Source: DATEZO01 sp035255485 (GTDB lineage: Bacteria; Pseudomonadota; Gammaproteobacteria; Burkholderiales; Burkholderiaceae_D). Taken from it: DNA of 48,900 nucleotides. The notes beneath the pieces are model-generated. The model saw only the letters and a list, made by a program, of their open reading frames with translations, had not been told where the DNA came from and did no database searches. The stretch lies in assembly GCA_035255485.1 (NCBI GenBank), contig DATEZO010000038.1, forward strand, positions 1 to 48,900. The letters run 5' to 3'. Positions 7,028 through 16,058 of this stretch are shown one piece after another (within the stretch, counting starts at the first letter, position 1; every line of letters starts with the position of its first letter). The translations under genes were made by a program, and so were the position numbers.

Positions 7028-8935
7028 TCAGGCTTTGGCTTCGACCTCGTTTTTCAGGTGCTCCACCAACGTATCGATCGACATTACGCCTAGATCGACA
7101 TTGCCCCGCGCACGCACGGCCACTGTGTTTGCATCGCGCTCCTTATCGCCCACAACGACGATATAAGGCAGCTTTTGTACGGAATGCTCGCGTATTTTAT
7201 AGGTTATTTTCTCGTTACGCAAATCAGCTTGGACTCTAAACCCTTGCTTCCTTAAATATTGGGCAATGTTTTGAGCATAATCAGCTTGTGCATCCGAGAT
7301 ATTCAAAATGGAAATTTGCAAAGGCGCCAGCCACAGAGGTAGTGCCCCGGCATGATTCTCTACCAGGATACCGATAAAGCGCTCAAGCGATCCCACTATC
7401 GCTCGATGCAACATTACCGGCACCTTGCGCGAATTATCGTCAGCAACATATTCCGCCTTCAAGCGCCCCGGCATGGAAAAATCCACTTGCATTGTTCCTA
7501 CCTGCCAAGGTCGCCCCAAGGAATCCTTCAAATGATATTCGATTTTAGGGCCGTAGAATGCCCCTTCTCCCGGCAACTCTTCCCAGCGCACACCGCATGC
7601 ATGCAGTGCCGAACGAAGGGTTTCTTCGGCCCGGTCCCAAGTCTCGTCCGAACCAATACGGCTATCGGGACGCAAGGCAATCTTGATTGAAATCTCAGAG
7701 AAACCAAAATCCTTGTAGACATGCATTGCCTGCTGGTGAAAGGCCGTCACCTCGCTCTGAATCTGCTCTTCCGTACAGAAAATATGGCCGTCGTCCTGCG
7801 TAAAACCCCTCACACGCATGATGCCGTGCAGAGCACCAGATGGTTCATTGCGATGGCATTGCCCAAACTCGCCATAGCGCAGCGGAAGGTCACGGTAGCT
7901 GCGCATATTCGAGTTGAAGATTTGCACATGACCTGGGCAGTTCATGGGTTTCAAAGCGTAATTACGATTCTCCGACTCCGTCACGAACATGTTTTCGCGG
8001 TAATTTTCCCAATGCCCGGTTTTTTCCCATAAGGACCTGTCCAGGATTTGCGGCGCTTTCACTTCCTGATAGCCGTTTTCTTGGTACACACGACGCATGT
8101 ACTGTTCGACTTGCTGCCAGATCGTCCAACCCTTCGGATGCCAGAAAATCAGGCCCGGCGCCTCATCCTGAAAATGGAACAGATCAAGTGCCCGACCCAG
8201 CTTGCGATGGTCGCGTTTTTCCGCTTCTTCCAGCATGTGCAAATAGGCATCCTGCTCTTCCTTCTTTGCCCATGCGGTGCCATATACACGCTGCAGCATC
8301 TCGTTTTTCGAGTCGCCGCGCCAGTATGCGCCAGCCAGCTTCATCAGCTTGAATACCTTGAGTTTTCCGGTAGATGGCACATGCGGGCCGCGGCACAGAT
8401 CGGTGAATTTACCTTCGGTGTACAGCGACACCACTTCACCTTGCGGAATTGATTCAATCAGCTCCGCCTTATACATCTCTCCGATCGACTTGAAATAAGC
8501 GATCGCCTCGTCGCGCGGCAACTCCTTGCGCGTAACCGACTCATCCTTTTTCGCCAGTTCGCCCATTTTCTTTTCGATCGCCTGCAAATCTTCCGGCGTA
8601 AACGGCCTCTTGTACGAAAAATCGTAGTAAAAACCGTTCTCGATCGCCGGACCGATGGTTACCTGCGCATCCGGGAATAATTCTTTCACTGCATAGGCCA
8701 GCAGGTGTGCAGTCGAATGGCGGATCACATCCAGACCGTCGGCGTCTCTATCGGTGACGATTGCGAGATCGGCATCACGCTCAATCAGGAACGACGTGTC
8801 GACCAGCTTGCCGTCGACCTTGCCTGCCAAAGCCGCCTTGGCAAGGCCCGTGCCGATATTGGCAGCAACTTGCGCCACCGTGACCGGTGCATCAAATTGG
8901 CGTTCAGATCCATCGGGAAGTCGAACTGTAACCAT
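7028..8935 (-). CDS. thrS: threonyl-tRNA synthetase
   Basis: A 635-aa class II synthetase: TGS domain (residues 1-62, VTVRLPDGSERQF), the SAD editing domain with HSTAHLLAYAVKELFPD (about 72-90), the catalytic core with the zinc-binding Cys of MNCPGHVQIF, and a C-terminal anticodon-binding domain (ISDAQADYAQNIAQYLRKQG). The frame is open 57 codons further upstream, but the ATG at 8933-8935 has GGAGAG 4-6 nt before it and gives the family length. It is the first gene of the translation cluster; the tRNA-Val terminator lies just upstream. Confidence 0.97.
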   Translation of the reverse strand: MVTVRLPDGSERQFDAPVTVAQVAANIGTGLAKAALAGKVDGKLVDTSFLIERDADLAIVTDRDADGLDVIRHSTAHLLAYAVKELFPDAQVTIGPAIENGFYYDFSYKRPFTPEDLQAIEKKMGELAKKDESVTRKELPRDEAIAYFKSIGEMYKAELIESIPQGEVVSLYTEGKFTDLCRGPHVPSTGKLKVFKLMKLAGAYWRGDSKNEMLQRVYGTAWAKKEEQDAYLHMLEEAEKRDHRKLGRALDLFHFQDEAPGLIFWHPKGWTIWQQVEQYMRRVYQENGYQEVKAPQILDRSLWEKTGHWENYRENMFVTESENRNYALKPMNCPGHVQIFNSNMRSYRDLPLRYGEFGQCHRNEPSGALHGIMRVRGFTQDDGHIFCTEEQIQSEVTAFHQQAMHVYKDFGFSEISIKIALRPDSRIGSDETWDRAEETLRSALHACGVRWEELPGEGAFYGPKIEYHLKDSLGRPWQVGTMQVDFSMPGRLKAEYVADDNSRKVPVMLHRAIVGSLERFIGILVENHAGALPLWLAPLQISILNISDAQADYAQNIAQYLRKQGFRVQADLRNEKITYKIREHSVQKLPYIVVVGDKERDANTVAVRARGNVDLGVMSIDTLVEHLKNEVEAKA

Positions 8936-9061
8936 TCTGCTCTCCATGCCGGATATACCTATGACATCGGCGACTGTTGCTGCAATTTTGATTGGCCTGG
9001 AACCGAGTAGCTTGCCGCATGGCGGCATTTCGCAAACTCCACTCCGCAAAAACTCTGGATG

Positions 9062-9091
9062 AAAAAAAACGCGGGCTAGCCGCGCTTTTTT
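9062..9091 (-). terminator. terminator of tRNA-Val
   Basis: CGCGG and CCGCG pair around GCTAG, with an A-run on one side and a run of eight T on the minus strand. It ends minus-strand transcription from the tRNA-Val/hyi unit before thrS; the T6 on the other side makes it potentially bidirectional. Confidence 0.85.
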
Positions 9092-9208
9092 ATTATGCAA
9101 ACACAAAAAAGATTCCGACTAGCGCTGCTTCCAAACCATTGCAGTGGTAGTTCGCGGTGTCATAACCGGATTGCCTTTCTCGCTCTTGCAAATATACTAT
9201 TGATTCGT

Positions 9209-9284
9209 TGGTAGGCACGATTGGACTCGAACCAACGACCCCTACCATGTCAAGGTAGTGCTCTAACCAGCTGAGCTACGCGCC
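9209..9284 (-). tRNA. tRNA-Val (GAC)
   Basis: A 76-nt cloverleaf on the minus strand starting GGCGCGTAGCTCAGCTGGTT, with anticodon GAC at 9249-9251, T-arm GGTTCGAGTCC and encoded CCA. It lies 14 nt downstream of the hyi stop on the same strand and is followed by the terminator at 9062-9091. Confidence 0.97.
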
Positions 9285-9298
9285 TAAAAGAAGCAAGA

Positions 9299-10123
9299 TT
9301 ATAGCGACAATTTATCATCTCCGCTAGTGTCTTGTTTTTTACCGGATGACAGCCATGGCTTGAGCCATCCCAAGCCTTCGGAAGTACCGGATTTCGGGCG
9401 GTATTCGCAGCCGACCCATCCTCCATAATCCAACTCGTCCATTAGTTGGAACAAGTAAGGATAATTAATTTCACCGAGATCCGGCTCATGCCGCTCCGGC
9501 ACGCCGGCAATTTGCATATGCCCGATACTGGCGATATCGTGTCGCATTTTGATCGCCAAGTCGCCTTCGACGATCTGGCAATGATAGAGATCCAACTGAA
9601 CCTTCAGGTTCGAAGCACCCGTCTCGCGGCATATTGCATGCGCCTCATCCTGTCGATTGAGGAAAAACCCCGGCATGTCACGCGTGTTGATCGGCTCAAT
9701 CATGACTGTAATGCCATGCGGTGCAGCCTGCTCGGCGGCATAAGCCAGATTGCGCAAATAAGTAGCGCGATACCGGGCGCGGTCCTGTCCGGGCGTAATC
9801 AGACCCGCCATCACGTGCAATTTCTTGACGTCGAGCGCACAGGCATATTCCAGGGCCTGCTCCATGCTGCGCCTGAATTCCTCTTCGCGCCCGGGAAGCG
9901 CAGCCAGGCCACGTTCACCCGCTGTCCAGTTTCCTGGTGGGCAATTAAACAATACCGGAGTCAATCCATGGTCATCGAGGCGCCCTTTGATATCCTTCAC
10001 TGCAAAAGAGTATGGAAAGAGAAATTCAATTCCCCTGAAACCGTCTCTTGCCGCGGCGCCGAAACGATCAAGAAAGTCGTACTCGTTGTACATCATTGTC
10101 AGATTTGCGGCGAATGCAGGCAT
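9299..10123 (-). CDS. hyi: hydroxypyruvate isomerase family TIM-barrel protein
   Basis: A 274-aa xylose-isomerase-like TIM barrel of the Hyi/OtnI family. Visible landmarks are FAANLTMMYNE at the N-terminus, FNCPPGNWTAGERG (about 59-72), the metal-binding Glu of VMIEPINTRDMPGFFL (about 140-155), the Asp/His of QLDLYHCQIVEGD (about 177-189) and the second metal Glu of VGCEYRP near the end. Members interconvert hydroxypyruvate and tartronate semialdehyde, or 2-oxo-tetronates. No glyoxylate carboligase or tartronate reductase gene is next to it, so the physiological substrate is uncertain. Confidence 0.87.
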   Translation of the reverse strand: MPAFAANLTMMYNEYDFLDRFGAAARDGFRGIEFLFPYSFAVKDIKGRLDDHGLTPVLFNCPPGNWTAGERGLAALPGREEEFRRSMEQALEYACALDVKKLHVMAGLITPGQDRARYRATYLRNLAYAAEQAAPHGITVMIEPINTRDMPGFFLNRQDEAHAICRETGASNLKVQLDLYHCQIVEGDLAIKMRHDIASIGHMQIAGVPERHEPDLGEINYPYLFQLMDELDYGGWVGCEYRPKSGTSEGLGWLKPWLSSGKKQDTSGDDKLSL

Positions 10124-10347
10124 GGCTCTTCAATCATCGGGAGAAAGTCACTGGTCATCATACAATCCCGATGCCCTTCGTCAAGTACCGCGTTCACCCC
10201 TTCCTGGTCGATCGATATGACAACCACGCAAAGGCGCATAATTCCGAAGCACTTTTTGCAATGAAATTCCAGTACACTTGTCGATCAGTGCAACTGCGCA
10301 AGCCCAACATTTCCGATTGGCCAATCCGCCTGATCTTTATTTTTCCA

Positions 10348-11289
10348 ATGTCAACCAGATCCGATTACGACTCATCCACGCATCTGCACGCCCATCGCGC
10401 TGGGGATGCGCGGCACCGTCATGTGACTGAAGGTCGCAGCCAGAAAATCCTGGCATGGTCCCTGGTGCTGACACTTGGTTTTGCCGGCGTGGAAATCGTC
10501 GCCGGTTTTTGGTCCAATTCACTGGCCTTGATTTCTGATGCAGGCCACATGGTGACCGATACAACAGCATTGGGCCTGGCGCTATTGGCGCAGATCATTG
10601 CCAGGAGACCGCCTTCCGCAAAACACTCCTTCGGCTTTGGCCGGGCCGAAGCGCTAGCCGCCTTTATCAATGGATTGGTAATGCTGGCCGTTATCGCATG
10701 GATCGGCATTGAGGCGATCCAGCGCTTTTCCAAACCGGAGGCGGTGCAAGGCGCGGCTGTTTTCGTGGTGGCCTGCATTGGCCTGGCGGTCAACCTGATG
10801 GTTGCATGGATACTGTCGCATGACAAGCGAAGCGTCAACACACGAGCTGCGCTGGTACACGTCATGGGCGACCTGCTGGGGTCATTGGCAGCGTTAATCG
10901 CAGGCGCCGTGATTTACTTTACCGGCTGGCTGCAGATTGATCCGCTGCTATCGATTTTCGTCTCCCTGCTTATTCTCAAATCCACGCTTGGTGTGCTGCG
11001 CGAGTCCTATCACTTCCTGATGGAAGGCGTGCCGCGTCATATCGATTATGTGCAGGTCGGGGCCGATCTGGCAGCCATCAAAGGTGTGTTGTCAGTACAT
11101 GATCTGCATGTGTGGGAGATGTCGCCCGGCCATGCAGCACTGATCGGCCATGTGGAAGTGCGCGATCTGCAGGAGTGGCCCAATGTACTGCGTGCGATTA
11201 AAACCACGCTGCTCGACAGGCATGGAATAGATCACGTTACCTTGCAGGCGGAACTGCCTGGCATGGCCGAGGGCGAAGTCTGTAATTAA
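10348..11289 (+). CDS. cation diffusion facilitator (Zn/Co/Cd efflux)
   Basis: A 313-aa CDF transporter with a His-rich N-terminal tail (HLHAHRAGDARHRHV), six membrane segments between about residues 28 and 210, and the metal-site motifs SLALISDAGHMVTD in helix 2 (HxxxD) and HVMGDLLGS in helix 5 (HxxxD). The C-terminal cytoplasmic domain (about 215-300) contains HDLHVWEMSPGHAALIGHV. It should export divalent metal in exchange for protons. The ATG at 10348 puts the His-rich tail first; the frame is open upstream and no strong ribosome binding site is seen, so the start is less certain. It is divergent from hyi. Confidence 0.9.
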   Translation: MSTRSDYDSSTHLHAHRAGDARHRHVTEGRSQKILAWSLVLTLGFAGVEIVAGFWSNSLALISDAGHMVTDTTALGLALLAQIIARRPPSAKHSFGFGRAEALAAFINGLVMLAVIAWIGIEAIQRFSKPEAVQGAAVFVVACIGLAVNLMVAWILSHDKRSVNTRAALVHVMGDLLGSLAALIAGAVIYFTGWLQIDPLLSIFVSLLILKSTLGVLRESYHFLMEGVPRHIDYVQVGADLAAIKGVLSVHDLHVWEMSPGHAALIGHVEVRDLQEWPNVLRAIKTTLLDRHGIDHVTLQAELPGMAEGEVCN

Positions 11290-11308
11290 GTTGGCAGGGC
11301 GATTGCAG

Positions 11309-13567
11309 TTACTGTCGCCGCGCTTCAAGCACGCCGTTTACTTCATGGATCACTGCAAGCGCTTTCAGCAGCTGGGCGGTCGAGCCGATTTCAGCGGTGA
11401 ATGCCATGCGCGCCTGGCCACGCGCGCTTTGCGTGCTAACGCCGATGACGTTGATTTTTTCACGCAGAAAGATTTCAGAGATGTCGCGCAAAAGCCCCTG
11501 CCGATCGCTTGCCAGCACAAAAATGTCAACCGGATAGACTGTTTGGGAACCGAGCTCTCCCCATTCCGTATCGATCAATCGCTCTGGAGAATGAATTCGC
11601 ATTTCAGCCAGGTTCTTGCAATTCGCGCGATGGATCGATACGCCTTTGCCGCGCGTGACAAACCCCACGATATCATCCGGCGGTGCCGGCTTGCAGCACT
11701 TGGCAAGTTGCGTCATCAAGCCGTCGGTGCCTACCACCAGCACGCCTGATTTTGCTCCCTGCATGACGCTGGAATTGCGGCTTTTTCTTGGTACGACCGC
11801 ATCGTCGTCGTGAGCATGCCGGTTTGCCTCATCGCCGTGTAGCGCCTGTTCTACATGACGCAGGCTGAATTCTTCCTTGCCGACGGAAAGAAACAGATCG
11901 TCGAGTTTGACAAATCCGAGCTTGTGCGCAAGCTCTTCGAGATTGACTGCGGTTTTGCCTTCGCGCTGCAGCGTTTTTTCGATCAGGCCGCGGCCGGTGG
12001 CAAGTGTTTCCTGTTGCTCAATCGCATTGAACCAGGCGCGTACCTTGGCGCGCGTGCGCGAGCTGGCTGCATATCCGGGACTAAGCCAATCGCGTGAGGG
12101 GCCCGCCGCGCCAGTTGCAACGCTGCCGCCTTTTGCCGTGATGATTTCGACAGTCTGGCCGTTTTTCAGGACCGTATTCAGCGGCGCCATGACGCCATCG
12201 ACACGCGCGCCCCGGCAACGATGACCGACATCGCTATGCAGATGGTAGGCGAAGTCGATCGGGGTTGCGCCGTTCGGCAGCTCGATGACACGCGCTTGCG
12301 GCGTCAATACGTAGATATGCTCGTCGAGCGTGGCAGCCTTCAGTTTTTCGACCCAATCACGCTGCATTTCCTCCTGCCCGACCACCACATCGGCCACTTC
12401 GTTTTTCCATGCCAGTAATTGACGCAGCCACGCAATCTTTTCATCGTATTTCTGTGCTGAAAAATTCGATCCGCCGGTTTCCTTGTAGCGCCAGTGCGCG
12501 GCGACGCCATACTCTGCAAAATGGTGCATTTCGCTGGTGCGGATTTGCACCTCCAGCGCACGCTCATCCTCGGCAACGACAACCGTATGCAGCGACTGGT
12601 AGCCATTCGGCTTCGGGCGCGAAATATAGTCGTCGAATTCCTTGGGTATTGGAGTCCAGATGTTATGCACAATCCCGAGCACGGTATAGCATGCCTTCAC
12701 ATCCTCGACGATCACCCGGAAAGCGCGGACGTCGTAAAGCTCTGAAAAGTCGAGCGACTTGCCGCGCATCTTGTTCCAGATGCTGTAGATATGCTTGGGC
12801 CGTCCGGAGACTTCGGCCTTGACGCCTGCTGCCGCCAATTCCGATTTCAGGCGTGTAATCGCATTATCGACAAAGCCTTCGCGCTCCATGCGCTTTTCTT
12901 CCAGCATCCTGGCAATGCGCTTGTATGCAGCCGGCTCGATAAAGCGAAACGAGAGGTCTTCCAGCTCCCATTTCAACTGCCATACGCCAAGACGGTTCGC
13001 CAGCGGCGCATACAGGTCGAGTGTTTCGCGCGCATATTGCCGCGTCGTTTCGTTTTCCAGCTTCAATTCCGAAAAATAGCGCAGCGTGGTGACGCGCGAA
13101 CCCAGTCGCACCAGCACCATGCGCATGTCCGTTGCCATCGCCAGCAGCATCTTGCGCAATGTTTCCAGCTGCGTGGCCGCCAGCTGTGCAGCATTCTTTC
13201 CTCGCCCCGTCTCTTGCCGATTGAAAGTCATGCCATGCAAACGCATCAATTGCCGGATGCCTGCCACGAGGTCGGCGATCTCTTTTCCAAAGCGGGGCCC
13301 TATTGTTTCCGCTGCTTTCGGATCAATTGCCGGAAGCTCGAACAGCAAGCCGGCGATACGCGTGTCGGCATCCGCATTCAGTTGTGCCAGGGCTGTTGCT
13401 ACCCCCTGGGAAAAAATGAACGCGTCCTGGCCGGTTTCGACCGTTTTGCCCTCAAAGACATGTTTGATAAAGGCAAGTGCATCCAGAATCCGGGCGTTCT
13501 CTTCCGCGCCCAGGCCCATGGAAAGCTGCACATCTGCTGCACTTTGCGCTGTTGCGATGGAAACCAT
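11309..13567 (-). CDS. relA: GTP pyrophosphokinase RelA
   Basis: A 752-aa long RSH enzyme that makes (p)ppGpp on stalled ribosomes. It has a pseudo-hydrolase region (about 40-180) in which the HDxxED motif of active hydrolases is replaced by LLFELPAIDPKA, then the synthetase domain (about 231-341, GRPKHIYSIWNKM, LYDVRAFRVIV, NGYQSLHTVV), TGS (about 417-478, YVLTPQARVIELPNGATPID), the Cys-containing LAKCCKPAPPDDIVGFV and a C-terminal ACT domain. The dead hydrolase site identifies it as RelA rather than SpoT. The start is uncertain: ATG 13565-13567 is preferred, and an in-frame ATG 19 codons upstream is possible. Confidence 0.95.
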   Translation of the reverse strand: MVSIATAQSAADVQLSMGLGAEENARILDALAFIKHVFEGKTVETGQDAFIFSQGVATALAQLNADADTRIAGLLFELPAIDPKAAETIGPRFGKEIADLVAGIRQLMRLHGMTFNRQETGRGKNAAQLAATQLETLRKMLLAMATDMRMVLVRLGSRVTTLRYFSELKLENETTRQYARETLDLYAPLANRLGVWQLKWELEDLSFRFIEPAAYKRIARMLEEKRMEREGFVDNAITRLKSELAAAGVKAEVSGRPKHIYSIWNKMRGKSLDFSELYDVRAFRVIVEDVKACYTVLGIVHNIWTPIPKEFDDYISRPKPNGYQSLHTVVVAEDERALEVQIRTSEMHHFAEYGVAAHWRYKETGGSNFSAQKYDEKIAWLRQLLAWKNEVADVVVGQEEMQRDWVEKLKAATLDEHIYVLTPQARVIELPNGATPIDFAYHLHSDVGHRCRGARVDGVMAPLNTVLKNGQTVEIITAKGGSVATGAAGPSRDWLSPGYAASSRTRAKVRAWFNAIEQQETLATGRGLIEKTLQREGKTAVNLEELAHKLGFVKLDDLFLSVGKEEFSLRHVEQALHGDEANRHAHDDDAVVPRKSRNSSVMQGAKSGVLVVGTDGLMTQLAKCCKPAPPDDIVGFVTRGKGVSIHRANCKNLAEMRIHSPERLIDTEWGELGSQTVYPVDIFVLASDRQGLLRDISEIFLREKINVIGVSTQSARGQARMAFTAEIGSTAQLLKALAVIHEVNGVLEARRQ

Positions 13568-13667
13568 TTTGTTGATGTGCTTGTTGAGGCAATGCGTTGT
13601 TGTGATATATCCTCTGCCTCCCATTTTTCATATGCGAGACATAGCCGCGATGTCAGAAACAGGGCAA

Positions 13668-13750
13668 TTCGCCCCTCCTCCCCCTCAATCCCTCTCCTTG
13701 TGGAGAGGGAATCTGCCTGTCCCTTCTCCCGCCTGCGAGAGAAGGGATGG
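13668..13750. repeat. REP-like double hairpin, copy 1
   Basis: Two neighbouring stem-loops, CCTCTCCTTGTGGAGAGG and CCCTTCTCCC...GAGAGAAGGG, in the gap between relA and ridA. Related CCCTCTCCC/GGGAGAGG units occur at 18402-18445 and 30041-30070, so this is a dispersed intergenic repeat. Confidence 0.6.
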
Positions 13751-13791
13751 GAAAGAGAGAATGGCGCCTCATGAACCCTGTCTCGCAATCA

Positions 13792-14142
13792 CTAAGATTG
13801 CGCTGCTGTCACCACCATCTCGACCAGCCATTCCGGCTTGGCAAGCTTCGCCTCTACGGTGGCGCGCGGCGGTGCCTGACCGTCAGCCACCCATTCATTC
13901 CAGACGGCGTTCATGCCATTGAAATCCTCCATATCGGCAATGAATATCTGGCACATCAGGATCCGGGTTTTATCGCTGCCGACTTCTGCCAGCAAGCGAT
14001 CGATGTGACCCAGGACTTCCCTGGTCTGGCCTTCGATATTCCGGGTGCCATTATCGGCTACCTGCCCTGCAAGATAAATTGTGCCGTTACAAATGGCTAC
14101 CTCGGAAAGTGTTTTTCCAACATGCAAGCGTTTGATATCCAT
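13792..14142 (-). CDS. RidA family (YjgF/YER057c) protein
   Basis: A 116-aa Rid-family protein with the C-terminal signature APPRATVEAKLAKPEWLVEM; the Arg in PPRAT is the one that in active RidA binds the carboxylate of enamine/imine intermediates. RidA deaminates reactive 2-aminoacrylate; other subfamilies have different or unknown substrates. It starts at an ATG with AGGA 8 nt upstream and is followed by the alpha/beta hydrolase gene upstream on the same strand, suggesting co-transcription. Which Rid subgroup it belongs to is not clear by eye. Confidence 0.85.
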   Translation of the reverse strand: MDIKRLHVGKTLSEVAICNGTIYLAGQVADNGTRNIEGQTREVLGHIDRLLAEVGSDKTRILMCQIFIADMEDFNGMNAVWNEWVADGQAPPRATVEAKLAKPEWLVEMVVTAAQS

Positions 14143-14178
14143 ATGTGTCCTGATTTGTCGTTAATGATCTGCAAGCAC

Positions 14179-15057
14179 TCAGCCAAGCAGGAACGCCCTG
14201 GCAATGGCAATTTGATCGGCATGCACGAAAGTTGGTGCATGGCCTGCATCCGGCAACTCTATCAATTGCGCTTTCGGGCCGCGCTGCGTCATGGCCTGCG
14301 CCGTATCGCGGGAGAGCAGATCGGATTGCACACCCCGGATCAATAATGTCGGGCAAGCAATGGCATCATATGCGCTCCACAACATGGCTTCACCCTGTCT
14401 GACGCTTTCTGGCGTTGCCGACTTGAATGGCATCGCCAATCCAGGATCATAATGACGGATCCATTGACCATCCTTGTCCTGACGCAGCACATCGGCAGCG
14501 AGCTTGTGCCATTCATCCTCCGTATGCAGGCCGAACGAGATTGACATTTCACGAATGTAACGCGCCGCTTCATCGAATGTCGGGAACCTGACGGCCTGTC
14601 CGATATATTGACCGATGCGCGCCAGCGCTTCCAGGTTCAAAATGGGGCCGACATCATTCAATACCAGCTTTTTAATCGGCGATTCCGGCAATGATGCCAG
14701 GCCCATGCCGATCAAGCCCCCCATGGAGGTGCCGAACCAGTGCACGGTTTGTGCATCCAACCGTGCAAGCAGCGTTACCATGTCGCTTACATACTGAGGG
14801 ATTTGATAGTGTTGCGGATTGCGCAGCCAATCTGAGCTGCCGCGCCCGACTATATCCGGGCACACCACCCGGTATGTATTGCAGAGTTCGCGGGCCAGGC
14901 TATCAAAATCGTCGGAGACACGCGTTATCCCATGCACGCACACCAACACCCTGGGATTACGAGTGTCACCCCATTCCTTGTAAGCCATGGCATGCAAGCC
15001 TGCAGGCGACAGGCACTGGACGGATTTACGCTGGAATTCATTCATTGTGGTGACCAT
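14179..15057 (-). CDS. alpha/beta hydrolase
   Basis: A 292-aa alpha/beta-hydrolase fold enzyme. The oxyanion motif is VCVHGITRVSDDF (about 39-51), the nucleophile elbow is GTSMGG (Ser near residue 111), the acid is probably Asp in GVQSDLLS (about 244) and the His is in DAGHAP (about 269). The sequence between strand 6 and the lid is like that of esterases and C-C bond hydrolases. A second ATG four codons later (15043-15045) is an equally good start. It lies 36 nt upstream of the RidA gene on the same strand and is divergent from the 3-hydroxybutyrate dehydrogenase gene. Confidence 0.85.
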   Translation of the reverse strand: MVTTMNEFQRKSVQCLSPAGLHAMAYKEWGDTRNPRVLVCVHGITRVSDDFDSLARELCNTYRVVCPDIVGRGSSDWLRNPQHYQIPQYVSDMVTLLARLDAQTVHWFGTSMGGLIGMGLASLPESPIKKLVLNDVGPILNLEALARIGQYIGQAVRFPTFDEAARYIREMSISFGLHTEDEWHKLAADVLRQDKDGQWIRHYDPGLAMPFKSATPESVRQGEAMLWSAYDAIACPTLLIRGVQSDLLSRDTAQAMTQRGPKAQLIELPDAGHAPTFVHADQIAIARAFLLG

Positions 15058-15147
15058 CGAAAGGTTCGTTCCAACATTTTACCGGGCGTTCCGCTTAAAA
15101 TCCTATTGAAGATCATATCGTCGGAAATTTCATTCGCAGAGGACATC

Positions 15148-15942
15148 ATGCAAGACATACCACTCAAGGGCAAAACCGCACTCATCACCGGATCGACCTC
15201 GGGTATCGGGTTGGGCATCGCAAGATCCCTTGCGGCGCAAGGCGCGAATATCCTGCTGAACGGATTTGGCGACGCAAGGGAAATCGACTCCTTGCAACGG
15301 ACAATGACGCAGGATTACGGCGTGCAGGCGGCTTACCATAATGCCGACATGTCCAGGTCCGGCGAGATCGAAGCGATGATGCATTTTGCGGAAGAAAAAT
15401 TCGGTGGCGTCGATATCCTGGTCAACAATGCGGGCATTCAGCATGTGGCGAATATCGAGGATTTCCCGGTTGAAAAATGGGATGCAATCATCGCCATCAA
15501 TCTCAGTTCGGCTTTTCATACCATGCGCCTCGCCTTGCCCTTGATGAAGAAAAGAAACTGGGGACGCATCATCAACATCGCTTCGGTACATGGGCTGGTC
15601 GGATCGTCGCAGAAATCAGCCTATGTCGCCGCCAAGCATGGGCTTGTGGGCTTGACGAAAGTGGCCGCACTGGAAACCGCGCACACCGGGATCACCTGCA
15701 ATGCCATCTGTCCGGGCTGGGTATTGACGCCCCTGGTGCAAAAGCAGGTCGATGCGCGCGCGGCGCAAACCGGCCAGTCCAACGAAGAATCCAAGAAAAG
15801 CCTGCTTGCCGAAAAGCAGCCTTCCGGCGAATTCGTCACGCCCGAACAGCTTGGTGCAATGGCTGTCTTTCTGTGCAGCGATGCCGCAAGCCAGGTACGC
15901 GGTGTCGCATGGAACATGGATGGCGGCTGGGTCGCGCAATAA
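15148..15942 (+). CDS. D-3-hydroxybutyrate dehydrogenase
   Basis: A 264-aa short-chain dehydrogenase: Rossmann TGSTSGIGLGIA (residues 14-25), NNAGIQHVANIEDFP (about 94-108), catalytic Ser in INIASVHGLVGS and YVAAK (about 158-162). NNAGIQHV, ICPGWVLTPLV and the insert around QSNEESKKSLLAEKQPSGEFV are characteristic of bacterial 3-hydroxybutyrate dehydrogenases. These oxidise D-3-hydroxybutyrate from PHB breakdown to acetoacetate with NAD. The ATG has AGAGGA 6 nt upstream. The CoA-transferase genes at 17701-19183 would take acetoacetate one step further. Confidence 0.92.
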   Translation: MQDIPLKGKTALITGSTSGIGLGIARSLAAQGANILLNGFGDAREIDSLQRTMTQDYGVQAAYHNADMSRSGEIEAMMHFAEEKFGGVDILVNNAGIQHVANIEDFPVEKWDAIIAINLSSAFHTMRLALPLMKKRNWGRIINIASVHGLVGSSQKSAYVAAKHGLVGLTKVAALETAHTGITCNAICPGWVLTPLVQKQVDARAAQTGQSNEESKKSLLAEKQPSGEFVTPEQLGAMAVFLCSDAASQVRGVAWNMDGGWVAQ

Positions 15943-16058
15943 CCTGAAAGAATGTCAAAGGCAGCATCCGATTCGGGATAGCCCCGCCTTTTTTCCGGTC
16001 TGACGAATGCGGTCTGGGGATGATCTCATCCGGGCCGGCCCCTTCTCCGGAGGAAAAG

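Noticed and set aside
1682..8498. Many open frames on the plus strand opposite ihfA, pheT, pheS, infC and thrS (for example 4016-4450, 5038-5685, 8048-8452)
   Set aside because: They lie fully antisense to well-recognised genes, have no family resemblance and no ribosome binding sites, and show the Arg/Ser/Cys-rich composition of shadow frames.
12791..13922. Long plus-strand frames of 327 and 278 codons opposite relA
   Set aside because: They are antisense to RelA coding sequence; the proteins are rich in Cys, Arg and His and resemble nothing.
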